Below, in pieces: positions 25,480 through 34,424 of a stretch of DNA of 64,000 nucleotides. Below the pieces are notes generated by a model that did no database searches, had not been told where the DNA came from, and saw only the letters and a program-made list of their open reading frames with translations. A program made the position numbers and the translations under genes. The stretch is from Io17-Chloro-G2 sp965226915 (GTDB taxonomy: Bacteria; Chloroflexota; Dehalococcoidia; Lucifugimonadales; UBA3495), in assembly GCA_965226915.1 (NCBI GenBank), contig CBDDEJ010000008.1, positions 310,001 to 374,000 on the forward strand. The letters are read 5' to 3'. How positions within the stretch are numbered: the first letter of the stretch is position 1; each line of letters begins with the position of its first letter.

Positions 25480-25946
25480 GACGCGGGTCCGTCTGGCAGG
25501 GTCTGACCCGGCTTGGCGGTCTGGCCTCCATGGTTAGCCGGTCCGACGATGCATTGTCGAGGGTGGCCATTAGGGCGAGGTTGTCCCGGAAGGTGCGGAG
25601 GCGTTCCTCCTCTGGCGGGTGCGGAGGCGTTCCTCCTCTGGCGGGTGAGGATGCCGTCACTCATCACCTGGGCCACTCCCTACCGGAACCCCTCCTCCAA
25701 GGCGCGGTCGATGTCCTGGCTGGGGGTGGCGCGGGAGCGCTGGGCGATGGCCCCCAGGGTCTGCCGGAGGGCGGTCTCGTTGAAGGTGTGGGCCGCTGCG
25801 GCCTGGGTGGCGAGTTGGGTCATCTCCTGGATGCCGGCCTGGTGGGTCCGCCGGCATTCCGGGTGGATGCGTTGCAGGATGCCGGTCTTCTGGCCGCAAT
25901 GGCGGCAGGTGCCGGTGAGGGACTGGGCCAGCTTGTTAAGGGGCAT
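25480..25946 (-). pseudogene. Zinc-ribbon protein with internal stop and frameshift
   Basis: The first 88 codons are intact: SLTGTCRHCGQKTGILQRIH with one CxxC, HPECRRTHQ, and a helical domain to IDRALEEGFR. A TAG follows directly, but the same frame continues GVAQVMSDGILTRQ. After a further shift at a 26-bp tandem duplication the third frame gives EEERLRTFRDNLALMATLDN. The original protein was therefore ~150 aa. A second decayed relative is at 9273. The intact N-terminal part could still be made. Confidence 0.6.
25593..25644. repeat. 26-bp tandem duplication
   Basis: GTGCGGAGGCGTTCCTCCTC-TGGCGG occurs twice back to back (25593-25618 and 25619-25644). Because 26 is not a multiple of three it shifts the frame of the zinc-ribbon gene. 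Confidence 0.85.
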
Positions 25947-25962
25947 TTGGCTTCCTCCACAC

Positions 25963-26595
25963 TTACTGGAGGATTCGGAAGATGGCCAGGCCCAGTGCTG
26001 TAACCAGCAGTGCTAACGCTGCCCAAACTGCGTTCGCTAGTGCCGTGTGGGCGACCTTCATATCTTCAAGTTTCCGGTTGGTCGTCCAGTCGTTGTGCCT
26101 GGTGGTATTCATCATTTCATTGATCTTCCGAGTCACATACTTGGCCTTGTCATCATCTTTCTTTGGTATGACTGACTCGGGAGTGGCTCTACGGTAACCT
26201 CTGGCTTCCAGGCCCTTCACAGTGTTCCTGACGGTGTTCAACATTTGTAAGGCGATATACGCGACCAACCCTATGGCGAGAATTACTAGGTATGGGGGTT
26301 CTGTGGTTGCGTCCGGCACCGTGATCGTGGCGGCGCCAATTAGTAACGCTATCATGACCGATGATGCCACTGTTGAGATGGAGAACAGGGAGAATAATTT
26401 GCGGTCTATGGCTGTCTCGCGTTCTTCCGCTTTCTCGGCGATGGCATGTGCATATTCTTCCGCTTTGAGCAGGATTTCTTCAGATCCTTCGAGAGTCAAT
26501 TCTCTTTCCTCCGGGCAACTTTCTCGTGGGCCCAGTATTCTGGGCCAGATCCTATCCACCACCCGTCCTGTGGATCGACTCCACTTCTTCCTCAT
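25963..26595 (-). CDS. Three-TM membrane protein of the graspetide-like cassette
   Basis: A ~210-aa protein. A charged helical N-terminal region (EEILLKAEEYAHAIAEKAEE) is followed by two adjacent TM helices (VASSVMIALLIGAATITV; PYLVILAIGLVAYIALQML), a basic cytoplasmic segment, and a last TM helix (AVWAALALLVTALGLAIF). The ATG at 26595 overlaps the ATP-grasp stop (ATGA); an in-frame ATG at 26607 is possible. Tight coupling suggests joint function, perhaps export, immunity or membrane anchoring of the product. No known transporter family recognised. Confidence 0.65.
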   Translation of the reverse strand: MRKKWSRSTGRVVDRIWPRILGPRESCPEERELTLEGSEEILLKAEEYAHAIAEKAEERETAIDRKLFSLFSISTVASSVMIALLIGAATITVPDATTEPPYLVILAIGLVAYIALQMLNTVRNTVKGLEARGYRRATPESVIPKKDDDKAKYVTRKINEMMNTTRHNDWTTNRKLEDMKVAHTALANAVWAALALLVTALGLAIFRILQ

Positions 26596-27557
26596 TGTGT
26601 GAGCCATTCCGAGATTGATTCGGCTATCGGGAATCCGAGTTGTTGTTGAATCCACAGCCACTCACCATTAGGGTTGATCTCGAAGAAAATGTAGGAATCC
26701 TCGTTGGTGAGGGCCAGATCTATGGCGCCAAAGTCGATCTCCAATTCCGAGGTCAGCCGCCGACATTTTTGGGCGATGTCGTTCGGGAGGCAGTGCGGGC
26801 GGTGCTTTAGGAGCGGATCGTCTGTCGCCCTCCAGTCGATCTTGCTGGATTCCCGTTCTTGGGACAGAATTTCCGCCGCGAATATCTTTGGCCCCACCAC
26901 GGTCACTCTTATGTCCGACTTTTTCGGCACCATTTCCTGGAATGTTGCTGGTGCCAGAGCCAGCCCGTCTAGGTCGGCTAGGTCCTCTTCGGATAATTGT
27001 GTTGTGAACATCGCTCTGAACCCTTCGGGGCTGTTCACGTACCCCGAGCGGACCGCTTTGGCGACCAATTCGTGGTCTTGGGACATCTCCGAGACGGTTC
27101 CTGGGTCGTTCGTGGTTGCTGTGAGGGGGGTGACGAATCCAATATCATGGGCAATGGAGAGTTGGAGTAGCTTTAGTTCCGCTCTTGCGGTGGTAGATGG
27201 GTGGCTGAGCCATCTGACTCCGTTGAGTGTTGCCAGGGTTCCCTCAATGTAGGCTTTTTGTTCCCTTCCACAGAACTCACGATGGTGTTCGTCCGTCGTG
27301 GGCGGGAGTTCTGGAGATACGTTGCGCCGATACCAAACCGCTTTGATTTCTGAGGATTCTACACGGTTGGTTCCTTTCCAGTAGGCGAACCCGCTTCTTG
27401 GTGAGTAGGAGGACTTGACATCCCCGGGGAATTTATCAGTGTCGAGCCTGAACCACTTCTCTCCTGAGTCCGTGAGCGCTTTTTCCACTAGGCCTGCAGC
27501 TTGGTCGTAAGAAGCCGTGACCAACAATACTGTGTCAGGTATCGTCAGTTGTTTCAT
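26592..27557 (-). CDS. ATP-grasp ligase, MvdD/graspetide synthetase type
   Basis: A 321-aa protein. Diagnostic segments are VTASYDQAAGLVEKAL at the start, the ATP-binding DHELVAKAVRSG, FQEMVPKKSDIRVTVVGPKI (the 'vpKk-DiRv' region of peptide-modifying ATP-grasps) and FGAIDLALTNEDSYIFFEIN followed by PNGEW (~291-300), which binds Mg-ATP. Family members such as MvdC/MvdD, PsnB and TgnB form omega-ester or amide links between Ser/Thr/Lys and Asp/Glu side chains of a precursor. Its start lies inside the 3' end of a 56-aa precursor-like gene, and a paralogous precursor precedes that. The ligase acts in the cytoplasm on leader-bearing peptides. Confidence 0.85.
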   Translation of the reverse strand: MKQLTIPDTVLLVTASYDQAAGLVEKALTDSGEKWFRLDTDKFPGDVKSSYSPRSGFAYWKGTNRVESSEIKAVWYRRNVSPELPPTTDEHHREFCGREQKAYIEGTLATLNGVRWLSHPSTTARAELKLLQLSIAHDIGFVTPLTATTNDPGTVSEMSQDHELVAKAVRSGYVNSPEGFRAMFTTQLSEEDLADLDGLALAPATFQEMVPKKSDIRVTVVGPKIFAAEILSQERESSKIDWRATDDPLLKHRPHCLPNDIAQKCRRLTSELEIDFGAIDLALTNEDSYIFFEINPNGEWLWIQQQLGFPIAESISEWLTQ

Positions 27558-27705
27558 TCTGAACTTTCGTGAGTATAGTAGTCGGCGGCTGGGGGATAAC
27601 TGCTGCCTGGGTGTCAGTGGGCTTCTTGTTTCCTAACTCGTTCTCTGGGGTGTCTTGAGATCCCGATCCTCTGGCAAATTTAATCAGGAACGGTATTGTT
27701 GACAT
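27535..27705 (-). CDS. Putative graspetide precursor peptide 2
   Basis: A 56-aa peptide: MSTIPFLIKFARGSGSQDTP at the start, a variable hydrophilic middle, and PQPPTTILTKVQNETTDDT at the end. PFLxKFAR resembles the PFFxRFL-type helical leader motif recognised by graspetide ligases. The C-terminal Thr-rich, Glu/Asp-ending segment supplies hydroxyl and carboxylate partners for macrocyclisation. AAGGA lies 7 bp before the ATG. Its last 23 bp overlap the ATP-grasp start in another frame, so translation is coupled. The paralogue at 27729 shares both motifs. Class and ring pattern are not assigned. Confidence 0.75.
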   Translation of the reverse strand: MSTIPFLIKFARGSGSQDTPENELGNKKPTDTQAAVIPQPPTTILTKVQNETTDDT

Positions 27706-27728
27706 CCTGTTTCCTTACCCCTTGGTCC

Positions 27729-27893
27729 TTAGTTCTCGTCCGTGGTTTCGGCGTTGACTCTGGTGTGAATGGTGGTTGGGGGTGGGGGCGGATCGGGTAT
27801 GTTCCCCTTCTCGTGTCGGCCGTTTCCGGGTTTCGCTGGTTCTTGCACCGCGCTTCTTGCGAAGCGGACCAAGAATGGTTTGAGATTCTGCAT
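27729..27893 (-). CDS. Putative graspetide precursor peptide 1
   Basis: A 54-aa peptide: MQNLKPFLVRFARSAVQEPA, a Gly/Pro/Lys-rich middle, and PPPPPTTIHTRVNAETTDEN. Aligned with precursor 2 the identities are PFL--FAR near residue 8 and PPTTI-T-V--ETTD at the C-terminus, while the middle differs: the pattern expected of a conserved leader and core. GGAGGG lies 6 bp before the ATG. The stop is 23 bp before precursor 2. The pair and the ligase form one transcription unit starting here; the divergent gene at 27967 shares the upstream region. Confidence 0.75.
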   Translation of the reverse strand: MQNLKPFLVRFARSAVQEPAKPGNGRHEKGNIPDPPPPPTTIHTRVNAETTDEN

Positions 27894-27966
27894 ACTTTTC
27901 CCTCCTGTCCTTGGAAGCTTGTCCCGTGACTCCTTGGCTCAAAACTGATTGTGAAGTTTTACCTAT

Positions 27967-28806
27967 ATGAGCTTCAATCTCGGGTCGGACGCGGATGTAG
28001 ATAGTCAACTGCTGGTGGCTCTCCGTGTGATACCGACTAGCCGGGATGGTAGCACTGTCTTGGCTAGAACGCTCAACTATGGCGAACTGGACTCCGGCGA
28101 GGGCATAGTTCTCCAACCCGGTGAGCGATTGTTATTTCCGCCGGGAAGCGTGAAGGTGACCATACAGGATACTGACCGGGACAACACGCCGGACTCGGAC
28201 GGGTACACAGTCATAGCAAACACCGTGTGGACTTGGTTGCAGATTGGGCCGTCGCCAGACCAGAATTTCTTCAATTATCTCTTTGCTGCGGCGCGCCGAC
28301 TAGATTCGGCTCACGCACTTTGCGTCAGTACGATAAGTGAGTTTGACAACCCTCCTGACGAGCTCTTCATCAAGTCTAGAGCGCGGATTTTTCGGGCTCT
28401 GGGCAATGCGGAGTTAATGTGCATCGCACTTAATCGAGCGGACAGAATGGTTAAGGATATCCCGGCCAAGTGGTTGGTGGCGGCAACCGTACCTGACGAG
28501 GTGGATACGATACTGCCAGCATTAACGGCGATTCGTGATGCTTTTGAGCATATAGACGAACGGGCTATGGGCAACGCTCGCCACGAACAGCAGACGAGTG
28601 CTCTATCAATTTTTAACCAAGTCGAGTTTGTCACTTCAGGCATACTGCGGTACGCCAACTTTTCGTTGGATTTGCGGGCGCATGTGATTCCGGCGTTGAT
28701 TGCGAGCCGAAAGTTTATCTTTGATGTCGCCATCGAGAAGGGCGGGCGTGCAAAGACAGTTAACGCCTCCACTCAGGGTGGAGAGCCCTCCTCCACGTAC
28801 GCTTGA
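27967..28806 (+). CDS. Hypothetical protein with HEPN-like C-terminal region
   Basis: A 279-aa protein reading away from the graspetide-like cassette. The N-terminal ~95 residues look beta-rich (SGEGIVLQPGERLLFPPGSV). The rest is helical and includes IRDAFEHIDERAMGNARH, an R-x4-H arrangement followed by acidic residues as in HEPN domains. No clear Shine-Dalgarno precedes the ATG, and 73 bp separate it from precursor 1. It could be a regulator or RNase-type effector; function is not established. Codon use fits the neighbouring cassette. Confidence 0.55.
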   Translation: MSFNLGSDADVDSQLLVALRVIPTSRDGSTVLARTLNYGELDSGEGIVLQPGERLLFPPGSVKVTIQDTDRDNTPDSDGYTVIANTVWTWLQIGPSPDQNFFNYLFAAARRLDSAHALCVSTISEFDNPPDELFIKSRARIFRALGNAELMCIALNRADRMVKDIPAKWLVAATVPDEVDTILPALTAIRDAFEHIDERAMGNARHEQQTSALSIFNQVEFVTSGILRYANFSLDLRAHVIPALIASRKFIFDVAIEKGGRAKTVNASTQGGEPSSTYA

Positions 28807-28957
28807 TAAGCCTCCTCCACGTAGGCTTGACGCTCCACCACCTCGGCCGGTGTATTAGCTGGGGGTCAGGGACCGGTGGACCAGCAGTCTCAATAACGAG
28901 CAATAAAACGGCGAGCACCCAAGACGAAACTCGACTCGATTTCAGGAAAAGGCCACA

Positions 28958-29098
28958 GTGGGAAAACTGGTTGTAACCATACGTGTCGGAGACCAACAGC
29001 GCAGACAGTTCGAGGACCTCGAGGTGACTGTGGACACCGGGTCAACCTTCACGGCCGTGCCCAGAGCACTGCTGCAGAGGATGAAATTGCCTGGTTAG
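28958..29098 (+). pseudogene. Clan AA aspartic protease, N-terminal fragment
   Basis: A 46-codon frame from GTG (AGGAAAAGG upstream): VGKLVVTIRVGDQQRRQFED then VTVDTGSTFTAVPRALLQRM. The catalytic DTGS motif and flanking strands match retropepsin-like bacterial proteins of ~110-130 aa, but a TAG ends it before the second half. A truncated gene. Confidence 0.65.
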
Positions 29099-29222
29099 GG
29101 AAGATGTGAGCGACGCGGAGAGAAACCCCACCATCCGTCAATTGACCTCCGTCAGAGCCTAACCCCGAAGCAGGGGAGAAGATATAAAATTGCATGAGAC
29201 CACCCACCACCGGGAGGGGAAC

Positions 29223-32200
29223 ATGCTCCAGAATACCCAGCCGAAGCTCCCACACCCCACGGACCCCGTGGAACAGGCAATCGACAGGCTGGAATTAATG
29301 CGAGACCAGCAGTCAGGCGGCAAATGGCTGGAAAACCTCACCGCAGCCGTCGGTCCCCACATCAAGGAATGGGACATCACCCAATGCTGGACCTGGCCGG
29401 AATGGCCGGACCGCGAAACAGTCTTCCCAGGCTCCACCAAACAGGACATCGGCATCGACGTCGTGGCCGCACGACGCAGTGACGGTCGTCACGTTGCCAT
29501 TCAGTGCAAGTCCCGCCGCCTCGAGAACGGCATACCGGTAGCAATCCAGAAAAAGGAGCTGGACTCCTTTGCAAACATATCATCCAACCCATTCTGGGCG
29601 GAACGCTGGCTGGTCGCGAACGGCGAAGCACCCTTCAGCCCGCAGGCCGAGACAGCCCTCTCCATGGCCGGCGTTGATCGTCCCATCAAGCCCATCAACA
29701 TTCACGCAGACCTGCTGGGCCAAAGCGGCGGACAAGACGAACAGCCTTGCCCACACTGCCAGCCGGACGCGCCGGAGACGGCAAGACAAACCAAGCAGTG
29801 CATGCAGGACGAAGCCGTCGCCACAACCATCCGCGTTCTCCAGGACCTCGTCCAGAAAGATAGCGGCGGCCTGCCGGCAGGCCAGGCCCGCGGCAAAATC
29901 ATCCTGCCATGCGGCACCGGCAAAACCCGCATCTCGCTGCGCATCGTTGAGGAACTAACGCCCGCTGGAAACGTATCCGTCGTACTGTGCCCCTCCATCG
30001 CCTTGGTCGCTCAAATCCGGCGTGAGTACCTGCAACAGGCCAGGGGCAGCATCAACGCACTGGCCGTCTGTTCCGACGAAACGGCCGGCTACGACCCCAA
30101 GAAGGAAGACCAGCGCGACACGCTCAAAGATCCCACCGCTGACAGCAGCAACTTCAGCGCATCCACCATCAAGGGGGCGGTCACGACTGACGCCGGCACA
30201 ATCGGCGAATGGATTGAGGCAGCCAAACAACGACAGGACATTGGAGTCATCTTTGGCACCTACCAAAGCGCACATCGCGTCGCGGAAGCCCTGCGCAGTA
30301 CGGGGACCACGGCCTGCGTGATGATCGGCGACGAAGCCCACAGGACCGCCGGCCTACGCAAGAACGCGCAGAACACAAAGAATCCGAACCTGCGGAACTT
30401 CACTCTCTGCCACGACAACGATGCATTTCCCACCACCTACCGCATCTACCAAACCGCCACTCCCAAGGTGTACGACGAGGAGAAACTCCAGCGCCAGAAC
30501 GACGAGTGGGTCGTCCGCTCAATGGACGACGAAACCGTGTTCGGGGTGGAAATCTACCGGCGCAGCTACATTAAGGCCCTGAACAATGGCTGGCTGTCCG
30601 ACTACCGCATCATAGCCATCGGCATCAACGACCCCGAATCTTACCGAGCCGCCAACATGCTCGCCAAAAACACCCAAAGCAAGGGACGACAGGCCCTCAC
30701 CACCGACCACTACATCCGGGGGCTGGCCTTCGCCCTGGCCATGGGCAATGCCACCCAGCAGGACGATGACGCAGAGGAACAAGTAGCGATTCAATCCTGC
30801 ATCGCATTTATGAACACCGTGGACAAGTCCAAGAACATGGCCAAGGACCTCCAGTCCGACACCGCCAGGGAATGGATTCAGAAATACCTGGACGACAACC
30901 TGCCGGGCCGCCAGGCCAGCCAGTACAAGCTGGAACACCTGGACGCATCCTCCAATGTCCTGCTCCGTGAGCAGGCTAAGGGCAACCTGGCGCAGGCCAC
31001 CAGTGAAAGTCCCCGGGGCATCCTCAACGTGGGAATCTTCGGCGAGGGCACCGACTCCCCGTCATTGAGCGCTGTAGCATTCCTGGAACCACGTAAGAGT
31101 CCAATCGACGTTATTCAGGCAGTCGGGCGCGCCATGCGCACCGCTCCTGGGAAAAAAATGGGCTACATCATATGCCCCATCGTAATACCGCCCCAGGCGG
31201 ACCCTGAAGAATGGTTGCAGACCAGCAGCAAGGAAGACGGCTGGCAGGAACTGGGCCAGATACTGCTGGCCCTGCGCGCCCACGACGACCGCATCGAAGA
31301 CCGACTGTCGGAACTGATGACGCTCTACGTTCCTCCCCCGCAGGAAATAGTAGCCACGGCGGTCAGCGTGGCGAACCAGGAGTCCGGCTACATCCGCCAC
31401 CACTATCACGTCGGCCCCGTAGGCGAGGCCCAGAGAGCAGCCGAACAGGTCGTAGAGCGCAAAGCACGCCCCCAGGACGTGGGATTACGTCCCCTGAACG
31501 AACTGCAGGAGCGGGTCAGAGAACAATCCGCCGTTTCCGAGGAAGCCAAGTCCGCGGCCGTTGCGCTGGACCCACCGGAGGAATTCGAGATACAACAGCA
31601 GGCAACGTTCTATCCGCAACCCACGCCGGCGCCAGGGACGACCGCAATCAACGAAACCGAGGAACATCCGGAGAAACTAACGCCGGACAACGTTACTGCC
31701 AACGACATCCATACAGTGCTGACCACCCATCAGAACGCTGACAGCAGTATCGAAACCCGGGTTGACCGCGCTCCCAGAGAAAACGCCAAGCCGGACGAAA
31801 TCCTCGGCCCTATAGACATCAAGCGTACCAAAGACAAGGCGCACCGCATGGTGAACAAAGGCGAGGGCGTGCGCATAGAGCACACCAGCAAGCGGAAGCC
31901 CAGGGATCCCATGGAACGCAGCAACCGGAACGCGCTGCAAATGCTGCTGCTCACCGGACTCAATGACAACACCAAGGCCATCAAGATGAACCTGCTCACC
32001 AAGTCCGGCCTGAAAGGCAACAACGTAGAGCGCGACGTGAACATCCTGAGGGACTGCGTGCTGGAGGCAGGCCGTCACCTGCGGGAGGACGGCCTGCAGT
32101 CCACACTGGACAACCACTTTCAAATGGATAACCTGGCCGAGGGAAAGCGCAACGACAGTTGCAATGTAGCAGCCCTGTTGCTGATGAACGCCGCCATGCT

Positions 32201-34424
32201 TCACCAGCGCATCGCCGTCGGCAGCTGGCTGCCCATCAGCAATCTATCGGAAATCAAGAACGACGCGAACGTCGTGAAGCGATTGTGCCGGGAGTGGGAG
32301 CGCATCATGCGCCACGACTTCAAAGCAGTGATCGAACCCGCCCTGGAAACAGTGTACGCCGCGGAGAACACCGGCAAGATAGCTGGCCTGGAAAAGGCAC
32401 TACGCCATGTGGCCGCCGCCGCCCAGGAAATCGCGACGACCTACGCCGAGATGGGCACCGACCACGCCGGTCCTATATTCAACGAATTCATGGGAAACCA
32501 GGCCAGTGACGGCGCCTACTTCACCAGGCCGGTAGCCGCGTCCATCGCCGCTCGCCTGGCGTTGGACGCCTGCGGAGAACAGGACTGGACCAACCCCGAC
32601 GTGTGGCGCGAACACAAGAGCGTGGACCTGGCCTGCGGCAGCGGAACCCTACTGACCGCCATACTTACCGACATGAAACGCCGGGCCCGGCAGCAGGGCG
32701 CAGAAGAATCGGAACTCGCCCAACTGCAAAAGCTGGCGGTCGAAGAAACCATCAAAGGACTGGACATCAATCCAATGTCGCTGCAACTGGCGGCATCGCA
32801 ACTGACGGCTGGGAATCGAGAGATCCAGTACAGGAAGATGGGCCTGCACCTGATGCCCTACGGCCCATCGCCGGAGGACCTCACCAGGGTATCAACGGGC
32901 TCCCTTGAGCTGCTGGGCCAGAAGGCAATTGTCACCAGAGACAACGAACTGAACCTGGGCGACGACAAAATCGGCTCCCAGATCGTCTGGAACCAGCCAG
33001 ACGACGCCGAGCTGGAAGAGGCGGTGGAAGCGGTCAAGGACGCCGGCATCGTCATCATGAATCCGCCGTTCACCAACAGGGCCAAGATGGGAGAAAAGTT
33101 TCCCGGCAACATCCAGCAGGCACTACGATCCCGTGTGGACGAAATGGAGCGCATACTTGTCCGCAACGACGAGGAAATGGAAGACTTCACCGACAAGAAC
33201 TCCATAAGGCCACTATTCGTGGCGCTTGCGGATCGGTGCCTTCGGAAGCAGGAAGGAATTCTGGCGATGATTAATCCGACTATCGCCCTCTGCGCGCCGT
33301 CTGGATTAAATGAGCGCCGCATACTGGCTGAGCGCTACTACATCCATACCATTCTGACCTGCCATCAGCCCGGCAACATCAATATGAGCCAACACACCAA
33401 CGTCAACGAAAGCATCATCGTCATGGGTCGTCATGATGGCCTGAAGTCGCCAACGCGGTTCATCAACTTGGACAGACTGCCAGCTGACGACACGCAAGTA
33501 GATGAAATGCACCAAGCCCTCTTGAAGTGTGAAGAGGGACAAATGGAGGACGGCTGGGGTCTAGTGTCTCACTGGCCTGCGGAAAGCATTCAGTCCGGCG
33601 ACTGGACGCCAGCAATCTGGCGTTCACCAGTATTAGCGAAAGCAGGCGAGGAATTTGCGCACGATCCCACCCTACAACCCCTTGGGTCAATACCAGGTTG
33701 CATCACTCACGACGGGAGCCGAAGGGTACGTGAGAACTTTGACAGATCAAATCAAGAAAACGAAGAAAGCATACCTATACTGGAATCGAAAGGCGCTGAA
33801 GGCCAAAAGACGATCCAGTCTACACCTGACGGACATTGGGTTTTTAAGCAAGGACGAGAACGCCAGGCAAGACATTACCTCGAGTGGTCATCGCACCTTC
33901 TGATAACCGCCGGACAAGACAACAGTACAGCACGTTTGACTGCGACCGCGAGCGACGCCAAGTACCTTGGGAAGAGTTGGTTTCCCGTGGTCGGCTTGTC
34001 GCCCGACGAAGCGAAGGCTATCGCCGTCTTTACCAACTCGACGCCAGGACGGCTTCAAATTATGCGGGGTCCAGGGAAAAAGCTGGAGTTCCCAAGCTAC
34101 TCACCACGGGCAACAAATAACCTCAGCATCCCTGACATAAAGAACGACCGTATCCGTCAAACTCTAGTCGACTGCTGGGAACGCACCAAGGACATGGAAG
34201 TGCCTCAGTTCCGCGACGGCGAGTGCGAAGTGCGTCGCCTGTGGGACCAGGCCGTCGCTGAGGCCATGGGTTGGGATCCGGACGAACTGGCCCAGCTGCG
34301 CGAGCTTCTGAACAACGAACCACACGTCCGCGGACTCGGCTACAACCAGTACGGAGACAAAATGGAGGATATCGAGGACATGGAAACTGATCCTGACGAC
34401 GAAACCGCCGAGGATCAGTGTTGA
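29223..34424 (+). CDS. Type ISP-like restriction enzyme: nuclease-helicase-methylase in one chain
   Basis: A 1733-aa protein. In order: an Mrr-like nuclease domain with DIGIDVVAARRSDGRHVAIQ then CKSRR (D~77, QxK~94); a superfamily 2 helicase with Walker A LPCGTGKTR (~229), GDEAH (~368) and motif VI QAVGRAMRT (~632); a long helical linker; and an N6-adenine methylase with VDLACGSGTLL (~1135) and MNPPF (~1280). The C-terminal ~350 residues are probably target recognition. This is the LlaGI/LlaBIII-type layout, which translocates on DNA and both cuts and methylates; it is somewhat longer than the ~1570 aa of those enzymes. GGAGGGGA precedes the ATG at 29223; an upstream ATG at 29190 lacks such a site. 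Confidence 0.88.
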   Translation: MLQNTQPKLPHPTDPVEQAIDRLELMRDQQSGGKWLENLTAAVGPHIKEWDITQCWTWPEWPDRETVFPGSTKQDIGIDVVAARRSDGRHVAIQCKSRRLENGIPVAIQKKELDSFANISSNPFWAERWLVANGEAPFSPQAETALSMAGVDRPIKPINIHADLLGQSGGQDEQPCPHCQPDAPETARQTKQCMQDEAVATTIRVLQDLVQKDSGGLPAGQARGKIILPCGTGKTRISLRIVEELTPAGNVSVVLCPSIALVAQIRREYLQQARGSINALAVCSDETAGYDPKKEDQRDTLKDPTADSSNFSASTIKGAVTTDAGTIGEWIEAAKQRQDIGVIFGTYQSAHRVAEALRSTGTTACVMIGDEAHRTAGLRKNAQNTKNPNLRNFTLCHDNDAFPTTYRIYQTATPKVYDEEKLQRQNDEWVVRSMDDETVFGVEIYRRSYIKALNNGWLSDYRIIAIGINDPESYRAANMLAKNTQSKGRQALTTDHYIRGLAFALAMGNATQQDDDAEEQVAIQSCIAFMNTVDKSKNMAKDLQSDTAREWIQKYLDDNLPGRQASQYKLEHLDASSNVLLREQAKGNLAQATSESPRGILNVGIFGEGTDSPSLSAVAFLEPRKSPIDVIQAVGRAMRTAPGKKMGYIICPIVIPPQADPEEWLQTSSKEDGWQELGQILLALRAHDDRIEDRLSELMTLYVPPPQEIVATAVSVANQESGYIRHHYHVGPVGEAQRAAEQVVERKARPQDVGLRPLNELQERVREQSAVSEEAKSAAVALDPPEEFEIQQQATFYPQPTPAPGTTAINETEEHPEKLTPDNVTANDIHTVLTTHQNADSSIETRVDRAPRENAKPDEILGPIDIKRTKDKAHRMVNKGEGVRIEHTSKRKPRDPMERSNRNALQMLLLTGLNDNTKAIKMNLLTKSGLKGNNVERDVNILRDCVLEAGRHLREDGLQSTLDNHFQMDNLAEGKRNDSCNVAALLLMNAAMLHQRIAVGSWLPISNLSEIKNDANVVKRLCREWERIMRHDFKAVIEPALETVYAAENTGKIAGLEKALRHVAAAAQEIATTYAEMGTDHAGPIFNEFMGNQASDGAYFTRPVAASIAARLALDACGEQDWTNPDVWREHKSVDLACGSGTLLTAILTDMKRRARQQGAEESELAQLQKLAVEETIKGLDINPMSLQLAASQLTAGNREIQYRKMGLHLMPYGPSPEDLTRVSTGSLELLGQKAIVTRDNELNLGDDKIGSQIVWNQPDDAELEEAVEAVKDAGIVIMNPPFTNRAKMGEKFPGNIQQALRSRVDEMERILVRNDEEMEDFTDKNSIRPLFVALADRCLRKQEGILAMINPTIALCAPSGLNERRILAERYYIHTILTCHQPGNINMSQHTNVNESIIVMGRHDGLKSPTRFINLDRLPADDTQVDEMHQALLKCEEGQMEDGWGLVSHWPAESIQSGDWTPAIWRSPVLAKAGEEFAHDPTLQPLGSIPGCITHDGSRRVRENFDRSNQENEESIPILESKGAEGQKTIQSTPDGHWVFKQGRERQARHYLEWSSHLLITAGQDNSTARLTATASDAKYLGKSWFPVVGLSPDEAKAIAVFTNSTPGRLQIMRGPGKKLEFPSYSPRATNNLSIPDIKNDRIRQTLVDCWERTKDMEVPQFRDGECEVRRLWDQAVAEAMGWDPDELAQLRELLNNEPHVRGLGYNQYGDKMEDIEDMETDPDDETAEDQC

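Noticed and set aside
25394..25660. Phd/RelB-like antitoxin before the RelE remnant
   Set aside because: LRTFRDNLALMATLD fits better as the displaced C-terminal part of the zinc-ribbon protein at 25946 after a frameshift.
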